A DNA stretch of 64,000 nucleotides from an uncultured Marinicella sp. (lineage in GTDB: Bacteria; Pseudomonadota; Gammaproteobacteria; Xanthomonadales; Marinicellaceae), in NCBI GenBank assembly GCA_947502595.1, contig CANNAM010000002.1, positions 301,165-365,164 of the forward strand, given 5' to 3'. Positions 36,483-43,749 of this stretch are shown here, piece after piece. The notes under the pieces are model-generated. The model was not told where the DNA came from. It searched no databases and saw only the letters and a program-made list of their open reading frames with translations. Position 1 is the stretch's first letter, and each line of letters opens with the position of its first letter. Position numbers and translations under genes: made by a program.

Positions 36483-36512
36483 TAAACAGCTCAATAACAT
36501 GTTTACTGCCAA
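36483..36512 (-). promoter_or_regulatory. Shared promoter-like element, copy 2
   Basis: On the minus strand TTGGCAGT, 16 bases, TGTTTA. It ends 33 bases before the ATG of CSLREA protein 1 (36449). Confidence 0.6.
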
Positions 36513-36576
36513 TTAGTTATAAAAATCGAGAATATAGTTTTATATGGCAACTTTTAGGGGTGCTGCTAAATCAGAT

Positions 36577-36703
36577 ACTAAGCTCATTGAGCCTATCCAT
36601 GTGCATCACAATCTGAATTAGGCTTCGACGCGGCTCAACCGGCTTGGCAATATACATGGATTCATTTACTTTAGCGACTAAGTCCACTGAGCTTGTCGAA
36701 GTG
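36577..36703. repeat. Diverged direct repeat with a CTGAGCTTGTCGAAG core
   Basis: ACTAAGCTCATTGAGCCTAT... at 36577 and ACTAAGTCCACTGAGCTTGT... at 36677 are 27-bp related units exactly 100 bp apart. The core resembles a widespread bacterial intergenic repeat. The rest of the gap 36450-36789 holds the promoter at 36483 and a 3' element (36737-36763) similar to 34304-34330. No gene is seen. Confidence 0.5.
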
Positions 36704-36789
36704 TTATGATTCGAATAATTATAACGTTGAATATAAAATGGATCACATCCTTGATGACCCATTCTGAGAGAGCTTACTTAAATAAATAT

Positions 36790-38688
36790 TTACTCAAAAC
36801 CATTGGCGAAAATAACATCGGGATCGGCTATAACGTTGACAGTGACTGTTCTGTCAGCGGTTAAGCCCACTCTACAGAGGTGGCCATTTTGTAGAACGAT
36901 GTCGCAGTTTTGCCAGCTGTCGATCTTAGTGCCTGGTTCAACATCCGCGGTTAAAGTCACCAGATCGCCTTCGATAAATCCGGCACTGCAGTTTGGCCCA
37001 CATACAATACCAGCCGGGGAACTGGTTACGGTTACATCAAGTTGGGGGGAGGCTAAGTTTTTAACTATGGTCAGTTGCACTGGATTGGCTGCTTGAGCAA
37101 ATTCAGCATTCAAAAATTTGAAGTTATCCATAGTAATGTCACACGTCGTATCACCCGAACACGCCAAACCCCATTGAATAAAGGTACTGCCTGCATCAGG
37201 CGTGGCCGTGAATGAATAAGTTTGGTTTTCTGGTAATGGCCAGATACAGGTAGAGTCCGCTACAGCACAAGTCAAAGAAAAATCATGTAATTGAATTTCA
37301 CCGTCACCATCACCTGAAAAACTTAAATATAATCTGTGCGCATGGGGCCTTTCAACCGCACCTATGTCACATCTGGCTTGGCCATTACCATCACCATCTC
37401 TGCGACGACCTTCACCTGAGTAATCCTCGTTAGTGCAGTTTGCCCCTGCATCAACCAAAGGGCTGAGTGGAAAAGGTGGAGCAACTAACCTGTCGCCATC
37501 GTAATAACTTAATGCCATTAAATTGGCATCTGTATTGGGCATATCGGTTGCGTCGGATGTACAACTGGAACCGGCACTTTCAAGGTTATAGCCGTTACTT
37601 ATCAATGTAAAACTGTTCACTTCAATACAACTGGTCGGATTTGAACCCGCGAAGGCATTGCCTTGTACTGCAACTTGAGCAAAATTATTCACTGTTATAT
37701 CAATGGTATCTAAGGAATTAATAAAAGTGTTGTAGTTTACACTGACAATACTGGCTAAAGTCTGAGAAATCCCTGTTACCAATATTGATTGACCCACATT
37801 GCTGGCTGAGAAAATAGAGTTTTTTATGGCTCCTCTGGAATTGGTTGCAGAAATGGTGGCAATACCTGTATTGTTGAGAAATAATGACGTATTGATGTCT
37901 AAAGTTTGTTGCAATGTAGCAACAGTTGAGCCACTACCCGTGTTGTTACTCACGAATTGGCTGTTGTTAATACGAGTAAAAATTGTATCTATATCTTGAA
38001 ACAAACGATATTTCCGTAAAACTGCAGCCCCATCCTCTGTGGCTGTATTGTATTCGAATATACTGTTATTAACGATAAATTCATAAGCCCCACCGGCAGC
38101 GATGGCGCCTCCAAAATCTGCTGAATTTGATTGAAACAAAGTGTTTTCAATAATTAAGCTGTTGATAGACTGGGTCGTACCATCTTGAGTATCGGCGTGA
38201 ATGGCGCCACCATAATTATTATCGCTGGCTGCCGTGTTATTTAAAAATTGCATGTCTTCAATGGTTAATTCACCTACATTCACCACATCAATGGCACTGG
38301 ATCTGGCACCACCGATGCGCATGTCTTGTATTTTGATATCATCAGTGGTGTTAATTTGGAAGATATGCCCATCGAAACCAGCTGCTGGAAACAGCACCAA
38401 ATTATCTGCACCCGGACCCTGAATCTCTACGCCTTCAATAACGGGTAAGGTCGAGTTGAGTTGAATGCTGTCACCGCTGGTGCCAATTAATACCCAAATC
38501 AAGTCATCTCCCAAACCCTTAGAACAACCAAAATAAGCCACATCATAGTTGGCAGCAGCCAAGGCCTCTCTCAGGGTACACAGGTTGTCATCAATGGCAG
38601 CATCCTGGTTGCTGTTGACCACGATGAGATTGGCTTGAGCCATCATGCTGAGTAACAACAAGCCCGACAATAAACTGAATTTTTTCAT
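36790..38688 (-). CDS. CSLREA-type secreted beta-helix protein 2
   Basis: A 632-aa paralogue of the adjacent gene with the same order: signal peptide, DDNLCTLREALAAANYD box, beta-helix repeats, InlB-like repeat (FSGDGDGEIQLH ... FIQWGLACSGDTTCDITMDN), Cys-rich segment, end DPDVIFANGFE. The ribosome site AGAGGTGA is the same as in protein 1, and so is the upstream leader, so the two arose by a duplication that included their control regions. Confidence 0.85.
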   Translation of the reverse strand: MKKFSLLSGLLLLSMMAQANLIVVNSNQDAAIDDNLCTLREALAAANYDVAYFGCSKGLGDDLIWVLIGTSGDSIQLNSTLPVIEGVEIQGPGADNLVLFPAAGFDGHIFQINTTDDIKIQDMRIGGARSSAIDVVNVGELTIEDMQFLNNTAASDNNYGGAIHADTQDGTTQSINSLIIENTLFQSNSADFGGAIAAGGAYEFIVNNSIFEYNTATEDGAAVLRKYRLFQDIDTIFTRINNSQFVSNNTGSGSTVATLQQTLDINTSLFLNNTGIATISATNSRGAIKNSIFSASNVGQSILVTGISQTLASIVSVNYNTFINSLDTIDITVNNFAQVAVQGNAFAGSNPTSCIEVNSFTLISNGYNLESAGSSCTSDATDMPNTDANLMALSYYDGDRLVAPPFPLSPLVDAGANCTNEDYSGEGRRRDGDGNGQARCDIGAVERPHAHRLYLSFSGDGDGEIQLHDFSLTCAVADSTCIWPLPENQTYSFTATPDAGSTFIQWGLACSGDTTCDITMDNFKFLNAEFAQAANPVQLTIVKNLASPQLDVTVTSSPAGIVCGPNCSAGFIEGDLVTLTADVEPGTKIDSWQNCDIVLQNGHLCRVGLTADRTVTVNVIADPDVIFANGFE

Positions 38689-38721
38689 AAATCACCTCTG
38701 ATTTTTAATGTAATACTCCTA

Positions 38722-38751
38722 TAAACAAGAGAGCTCATACTTTACTGCCAA
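38722..38751 (-). promoter_or_regulatory. Shared promoter-like element, copy 3
   Basis: On the minus strand TTGGCAGT, 16 bases, TGTTTA. It ends 33 bases before ATG 38688 of CSLREA protein 2, the same distance as in copy 2. Confidence 0.6.
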
Positions 38752-38831
38752 ATATTCTTTTAATTTTGTGATGAGTTTTACTGTGGTTACTTTGGTGAGG
38801 ATCAAAGGAAGCTAAACTCATCCCCAAAGAC

Positions 38832-38981
38832 GCTGGGTACCGGCCTGCGCCGGTACGGTTGCTATTTATGGTTTTATCCTGACATGATACGACCTGAGGT
38901 TCACTCAAACAACAGTTCCGGGTGTTTCAGGCTTCAGCAATAAAATCATTATTCCTTGCCGGCGAAGGCCGGCATCCAGCG
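38832..38981. repeat. Paired palindromes (family 4)
   Basis: GCTGGGTACCGGCCTGCGCCGG (38832-38853) and CCGGCGAAGGCCGGCATCCAGC (38959-38980) are inverted relatives, each a GC-rich hairpin. This type of GCTGGAT-CCGGC repeat is widespread in proteobacterial intergenic DNA. The gap 38689-39004 otherwise holds only the promoter at 38722. Confidence 0.65.
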
Positions 38982-39004
38982 TTTTTAGTCAGAATGTATA
39001 GGCG

Positions 39005-39346
39005 TTATTCAATCACGCCAGATGCAGCACCGGAGAAGGGCGTGGTTATGCCTTTTTCCTGCATCATCTTGGGCGATAGCTTGCATGAATTGGGACTGCC
39101 AAAACGTCCGGGTTTAAAAACCCACACCACACAGACATCTGCAGCTTCGCAAGCTTTTAAGCATTGCGCGGCATCGGTCACGGTGCCTTTTTCAGGCTGT
39201 ACATCATCGGCCAGATAAAACTGGTTATGGTCGCCATCAGCGGGCATGCTGTAAATGGTGTCTTTTTGCATGGCTTGTGCACCGCTGCTCAGGCCCATCA
39301 ATGCACCCATTAGAATGGTTGCTGTTACTGATTTTTTGTTTATCAT
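39005..39346 (-). CDS. Small exported Cys-containing protein, PAN/apple-like
   Basis: A 113-aa product with a signal peptide (to about residue 25, SGAQA-M). The mature part has four Cys (AAQCLKACEAADVC, PNSCKL) in a PAN/apple-like spacing, FYLADDVQPEKGTVTDAAQCL at the start. PAN domains bind proteins or sugars. It lies between two CSLREA genes. A weak version of the shared promoter motif upstream is not convincing. Confidence 0.65.
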   Translation of the reverse strand: MINKKSVTATILMGALMGLSSGAQAMQKDTIYSMPADGDHNQFYLADDVQPEKGTVTDAAQCLKACEAADVCVVWVFKPGRFGSPNSCKLSPKMMQEKGITTPFSGAASGVIE

Positions 39347-39366
39347 ACATTTCTCCGTTGGTTAAA

Positions 39367-39393
39367 GTAGGGTGGTAGGCTTTGCCCACCACG
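39367..39393. repeat. Single arm of palindrome family 3
   Basis: GTAGGGTGGTAGGCTTTGCCCACCACG is a one-armed version of the element at 34116-34179. Confidence 0.6.
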
Positions 39394-39411
39394 AGGTTAC
39401 TAAATAGACTG

Positions 39412-41409
39412 TTATTGGCAAATAATGCCATCAAAGCCGTCTTTGAATAGATAATCACCATCAGCTAATTGCTTAATGGTCAGAATTTCCTGACGTTCTA
39501 CAGTGCCGCCTTGAACATCGCTGGAGGCCAGTATTTCGCTGGCGTAGATACCGGGGCTGCCTGCTGCGTGATTGATTTCCAAAACAAAAGGCACAACACG
39601 GCTGGTGAAGGCAATTTCCTCTGAGGGTAAAAAATTGCAGCTGCTGTCAGGATTGCTACAACTCAACTGGGCTTCATCGTTCCAACCATTAACGGATTCA
39701 GCTTGGCAATTCAGGCTACAGGTTAACGCAGGACTGGTGGTGAGCTGATTGGTTTGGCATGAGATAGAAAAATCGGCTTGACCACCCAATGTAAACGGTG
39801 GCGAGAACTCTGACGTTCGACCAGCCGCATCTGTGGCGGTAGTGACGATTAAATCGCCTTCGGCCACTGGCGCATCGGCGAATAAGGTTCTAAAAACAGC
39901 TGTGCCGGACAGGTATTGGGCCGCAGTGTAGGTGGTACTGGCTAAAAAGGTCTGGCCTTCTTCACCGCTAATATCTGCGGCATAAATATCAATAGTCATG
40001 GGGTAATCGCTGGCACCAATTTGGCTGTCGACACGGTAGCTGACTTGAATGCGGTTTCCGCTGGCGTCGTATTGTGCAGCTTGAATGTCCGGGTAATTTT
40101 GTAATCGATTGGGCCCGGCATCCAAGTCTCCTGCATCATTGGTATCAGTGCCCATATCACCTAAATCAATACCCAAATAATCGTTTTCATATATTTGATT
40201 GCGTAAAATGTGCGTGTGGCCGGTACTGTATCCCGTGACGCGTACTCCGTAACGATTTTTAGCAATGATATTATCCGGGCCAATCACCACACGTTCGGCA
40301 CCGCCGGATGACCAAATGGCGGTGCTGTTTGAAAATCCCGTACCCGGAAAATTAACACCAATACGGTTGTTCTCTATTATCACATCACTAATGGCTGGCG
40401 CCAGACTGATGCCATAACTTTCATTGCCGGCAATGGTGTTATTAACAATGGTAAAGCCACGACCCCATTGAATGTACATGCCATCTCGATTGGGCAGAGC
40501 AGCAGTGGCAGTGAGGTTAAGGCCAATGATGTTGTTGTTGATTTCGATGTTGCTGATGTCCTCATAAGGAAAACCAATGACCTTCATGCCGACTAAATTT
40601 CCTGAAATAAGGTTATTTTGTAAAGGTAGGTTTGCTGAGCCAATGCGGTGATCACTTCCCTGTAAGGTGATACCGTAACTATCATTAGGGACTGCGATTT
40701 GCCCATCGGGATCGGTGCCAATCATGTTGCCATAAAGCACCAAATTTTTTGACTGAGAAGATGTTGCAACGCCGTAATGGGTGTTTCCTGATATAACATT
40801 GCCACTACCACCCAAAGTACCGTAGATGGCATTTCCATTTCCCATACTGTCATACTGAATACCAACCCGATTGGGTGCAGCTGCAAGCCCATAAGGCAAG
40901 TTCAAACCAAACCAAGAGTTTGTGACTAAGTTTGTGGAGCCATCGGTAATCCGCAACCCGGCTTCATCCCAATAAATCATGGCCACGCCTTTGACAGTGG
41001 CTCGACCTGTCAGTGTTAATCCATCCATGGGGTCTTGGTTGGAACCGGTACCGGCCATCGAACCATCAATCACTATGGTTGGATTGCCCGCCACAGAAGC
41101 ACCAGCAGTGGTGCCATCTAAGATGATTTGTTTTAATTCCGGCAGTTCGGTGTTCGGTTGAATCAACCAATAAAAATAAGCATCTTGACCTGTACCGCCT
41201 GCAATATAATTTTGATTCAAGGCATCTGCTGGAATGTTGAAGTTGATGGTGTCAATACCAGAATTGGCCATGGCTTGGTTGATGGCGCCGCGCAGGGTAC
41301 AGGTGGTGATGTTACAGACATCACTGTCAGCGGTGGATGTCACCACATAAGTGGCAGCCTGACTCAGGGCAGTTGAACATAACAGTATGACCGTTAAAAT
41401 TGTTTTCAT
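39412..41409 (-). CDS. CSLREA-type secreted beta-helix protein 3
   Basis: A 665-aa exported protein (signal MKTILTVILLC..., cleavage after SQA). The box is CNITTCTLRGAINQAM, with Gly replacing the usual Glu-Ala (CTLRGA), followed by a right-handed beta-helix repeats (NNVISGN-, NNIIGLN-, NNTIAGN-, ENNRIGVN-type steps). The C-terminal ~120 residues contain six Cys and end in GDYLFKDGFDGIICQ. It differs from proteins 1 and 2 in lacking the InlB-like repeat. ATG 41409 is taken over 41421. Confidence 0.83.
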   Translation of the reverse strand: MKTILTVILLCSTALSQAATYVVTSTADSDVCNITTCTLRGAINQAMANSGIDTINFNIPADALNQNYIAGGTGQDAYFYWLIQPNTELPELKQIILDGTTAGASVAGNPTIVIDGSMAGTGSNQDPMDGLTLTGRATVKGVAMIYWDEAGLRITDGSTNLVTNSWFGLNLPYGLAAAPNRVGIQYDSMGNGNAIYGTLGGSGNVISGNTHYGVATSSQSKNLVLYGNMIGTDPDGQIAVPNDSYGITLQGSDHRIGSANLPLQNNLISGNLVGMKVIGFPYEDISNIEINNNIIGLNLTATAALPNRDGMYIQWGRGFTIVNNTIAGNESYGISLAPAISDVIIENNRIGVNFPGTGFSNSTAIWSSGGAERVVIGPDNIIAKNRYGVRVTGYSTGHTHILRNQIYENDYLGIDLGDMGTDTNDAGDLDAGPNRLQNYPDIQAAQYDASGNRIQVSYRVDSQIGASDYPMTIDIYAADISGEEGQTFLASTTYTAAQYLSGTAVFRTLFADAPVAEGDLIVTTATDAAGRTSEFSPPFTLGGQADFSISCQTNQLTTSPALTCSLNCQAESVNGWNDEAQLSCSNPDSSCNFLPSEEIAFTSRVVPFVLEINHAAGSPGIYASEILASSDVQGGTVERQEILTIKQLADGDYLFKDGFDGIICQ

Positions 41410-41439
41410 GGTGTTCCTCAATTTATTGTTTATGCTTGA

Positions 41440-41469
41440 TTAACAAAGGACTGACGTCATGACTGACAG
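41440..41469 (-). promoter_or_regulatory. Shared promoter-like element, copy 4
   Basis: On the minus strand CTGTCAGT, 16 bases, TGTTAA. It ends 30 bases before ATG 41409 of CSLREA protein 3 and is the closest match to copy 1. Confidence 0.6.
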
Positions 41470-41585
41470 TTTTTTTAAAAAACTGGAATGATGATTGCTG
41501 ACAGGAAAACAGACCACCAGAACAAGGCGCCAGCAAGGGGTGCTGCTACGGGTTTGTTTGGTGGATTAGATACCGTTATCAGTGT

Positions 41586-41997
41586 CTATTGGGTCAATAG
41601 TTGGTGGTGTTGGTTCGGTTTGATTTTGAATTTTTTAAACAATGCAAAACATGTTATACAGAAAATATAGACTTCAGCTAATATGACCAAACCAGCAAGG
41701 GTGTATATCAAAACTTGATTATTTAAGGGTATGTAATTGCCTAAAAGCACATGCCTGACTATATCTAGATCAAATAAAGTCAAAATTAAAGGACCAATGA
41801 GTGCGGCGATTAATAGATAGATCATTGTTCGCTTTGTTTCTAATAGTGTTAATCGATAAATAACACAGCTAAAAAATACAGCAATCAGTATAAAATATGC
41901 CCACTTTAAAGACGGTGAGGGTATAAATGCCCACTAATAAAGCCAGGCACAGCATTAAAAAACTCAATCTATGCACTATTATTGGCTTAAATATCAT
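41586..41997 (-). pseudogene. Frameshifted four-helix membrane protein gene
   Basis: An ATG at 41997 with AGAGGA upstream, 16 bases after the lipoprotein stop (42014), opens a hydrophobic frame (MIFKPIIVHRLSFLML...) that stops at 41869. A second frame, open from 41933 to 41586, has no ATG until 41825 but reads as membrane protein from its start (SLKWAYFILIAVFFSCVIYR). Removing one G from the GGG run (41930-41932) joins them into one 136-aa protein with four helices. So it is probably a single gene broken by one base. A sequencing error or programmed frameshift are alternatives. Confidence 0.55.
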
Positions 41998-42013
41998 TTT
42001 AATTTTCCTCTAT

Positions 42014-42568
42014 CTACTCTGGGCACTTAAATGGCACCATCATATCGCCCCATTTTTGTTCTGCGTCTTTGTTTTGTTTTTTGAGTAAATCAAAAAATGC
42101 GAATTGGGTGATGATGTTAATACCTTTTAATTTCTGATAAAGTTCCGGGCTGGTCTTGTGGTAGGGGAAGGTATTTTTTGAAAAGTCTTCAAAACGTTTT
42201 TTAGCGGTTTCGTTGTATTGCATTGCCACATGTTCTTTGTTGATGGCGCTTTGTATTTGTTGTTGTTCAGCACCAGTCATGACCATGACATGTTGACCAA
42301 TGAGCAGCAGTTCGGTTTGCCATGTCTCCAGTAATGCATTGAATTCGGCTTCAATGCTTTCCGGTTTGGCTTGGTTTTTCGTTAGCCTGTTGGTTTCATC
42401 CATGGCTTTTCGGTAAATACCTACAATTTGCTCACCGGCTTGTTCGGCGGTTAGTTTCATACATTTTATTTCGGTTGTTGATGGGTTGCTGTCTTGCTGA
42501 CAGGCCATAAGCAGTAAACCACTCAGTACAATCATAAGCTGAGTGGTTTTTTTAATGATTAGTTTCAT
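42014..42568 (-). CDS. Predicted lipoprotein
   Basis: A 184-aa lipoprotein: signal MKLIIKKTTQLMIVLSGLLL with lipobox LMAC (Cys 23). The mature part is alpha-helical and highly charged (KAMDETNRLTKNQAKPE). It has no recognised domain. It follows lipoprotein 42586-43008 by 17 bases, in an operon with it and the broken membrane protein gene. Confidence 0.8.
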   Translation of the reverse strand: MKLIIKKTTQLMIVLSGLLLMACQQDSNPSTTEIKCMKLTAEQAGEQIVGIYRKAMDETNRLTKNQAKPESIEAEFNALLETWQTELLLIGQHVMVMTGAEQQQIQSAINKEHVAMQYNETAKKRFEDFSKNTFPYHKTSPELYQKLKGINIITQFAFFDLLKKQNKDAEQKWGDMMVPFKCPE

Positions 42569-42585
42569 GATTCAGCCTATGTCGC

Positions 42586-43008
42586 TCAATCTATGTCACC
42601 AAGGGCCATGGTGCCTTTGATGTCCAGGAATGCCAGTTGGGCAGTACCACCATCAAATTTAACGGTTTGAATGTACCAAGTGCCTTCGCTTTCTGGTTCT
42701 TCTTCAAATTTCATCAAGGTGTAGCTGTTTTTCTTATTCATCAATTGACTGATTTTGTAACAAGCTTTATTCAATGAACTGCGATCTTCACCTTCGGCCG
42801 AAGCCAGGTCTTTGTATTTTCGATCCCGGTCTGAGCCTGAGTAGGCGACCAGCCCGGCCGCACCGCTGTAATCGCCGCCTTTATCGGCACAGGCTTTGAC
42901 CAACTTAGATAGATTACTCTCCACCCGTTCTCTGGGTGTACCGCTTTCGCCACAAGCTGCTAGCAGTGAAATAAGTACCAATATAAAAATAACTTTTGTT
43001 GGGTTCAT
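42586..43008 (-). CDS. Predicted lipoprotein
   Basis: A 140-aa lipoprotein with signal MNPTKVIFILVLISLLAAC (lipidated Cys 19). The mature part has Cys residues in VKACADKGG and NKACYKI and ends IKGTMALGDID. ATG 43008 has a strong AGAGGAG and lies 36 bases from the shared promoter; the longer frame (43080) would start before that promoter. It heads the lipoprotein operon, divergent from the sigma factor gene. Confidence 0.82.
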   Translation of the reverse strand: MNPTKVIFILVLISLLAACGESGTPRERVESNLSKLVKACADKGGDYSGAAGLVAYSGSDRDRKYKDLASAEGEDRSSLNKACYKISQLMNKKNSYTLMKFEEEPESEGTWYIQTVKFDGGTAQLAFLDIKGTMALGDID

Positions 43009-43043
43009 GTTTAACTCCTCTAAAAAATAGTTGGTTATGTTGC

Positions 43044-43073
43044 CTAACAAAGCAAACAGACAAGTACTGCCAA
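43044..43073 (-). promoter_or_regulatory. Shared promoter-like element, copy 5
   Basis: On the minus strand TTGGCAGT, 16 bases, TGTTAG. It precedes the lipoprotein gene by 35 bases and lies 142 bases from the sigma factor ATG on the other strand. Confidence 0.6.
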
Positions 43074-43215
43074 AAAACAAAAAAATAAATTTAGGCTATT
43101 GGTATTTGGGTTTGTAGATAGCACCTTAAAAATGTTCAACATTTAAAAAGTTAATTCCGATTGTATTCATCTGAGTCATTTGCTAACCTATTTAGAATAT
43201 TGCGTAGAATAGTCC

Positions 43216-43749
43216 ATGGATCAACAAGACCTCACTCAGTTATTAAACAAAAATCAGTCCAATTTAAGCGCTCAACAGCAGCAGGATATTGAGAAGATTT
43301 ATCAGCGCTTGAAAGAAATTGCCAGGACCCAGCGCTTCAAGGTGAAGGGCACCGGCATCAATACCACAGCGTTGGTTAATGAGGCTTGGCTAAAAAGTCA
43401 AAATACCGATAAAACCTTTAATGACCGCAACCACTTTTTTGCCTATTCTTCCTTGGCTATGCGGCACATTTTATTGAATGAGGCGAAAAAGAATCGCTTG
43501 ATTACCTTTGTGGATGACCAAGACTATGCCGCCCAACCGGTATTTAAAGACTCTACTTACTTATTAGATCTAGAAACTCAGCTGGTTAAATTAAAAGCTT
43601 TTGATGTCAGGTTGGAGCAGGTTTTTACTTACAAGTTTTTTGGTGATATGGAGTTTACAGATATAGCCGATGTGATGGGAGTCAGCGAAAGAACAGTGTT
43701 TCGAAACTGGAAAAAAGCCCGCGCCATGTTGGCTGCTGCGATGCAATGA
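43216..43749 (+). CDS. ECF sigma factor, kinase-associated type
   Basis: A 177-aa ECF-type sigma factor. Region 2 holds NTTALVNEAWLKSQ and RNHFFAYSSLAMRHILLNEAKK, matching the TIGR02999/ECF43 group. Region 4 is the helix-turn-helix FTDIADVMGVSERTVFRNWKKAR. This group lacks the acidic DAED motif of region 2.2 and is known (EcfP of Vibrio) to be activated by phosphorylation by a linked Ser/Thr kinase. The next gene, which overlaps it (ATGA), is such a kinase. Confidence 0.87.
   Translation: MDQQDLTQLLNKNQSNLSAQQQQDIEKIYQRLKEIARTQRFKVKGTGINTTALVNEAWLKSQNTDKTFNDRNHFFAYSSLAMRHILLNEAKKNRLITFVDDQDYAAQPVFKDSTYLLDLETQLVKLKAFDVRLEQVFTYKFFGDMEFTDIADVMGVSERTVFRNWKKARAMLAAAMQ

Noticed and set aside
36571..36762. 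63-aa minus-strand ORF in the gap between CSLREA genes
   Set aside because: It lies over the 27-bp direct repeats and the conserved 3' element, with no ribosome site and no homology I recognise.
39347..39411. Sixth copy of the shared promoter element before the PAN-like gene
   Set aside because: AACAGT-N16-TGGTGG matches only CAGT and partly the second box, and overlaps a family-3 palindrome.
43081..43215. Copy of the shared promoter before the sigma factor gene
   Set aside because: No CAGT-N16-TGTT is present; the closest string TTGGTATTTGGG has no second box at the right distance. So autoregulation is not supported.
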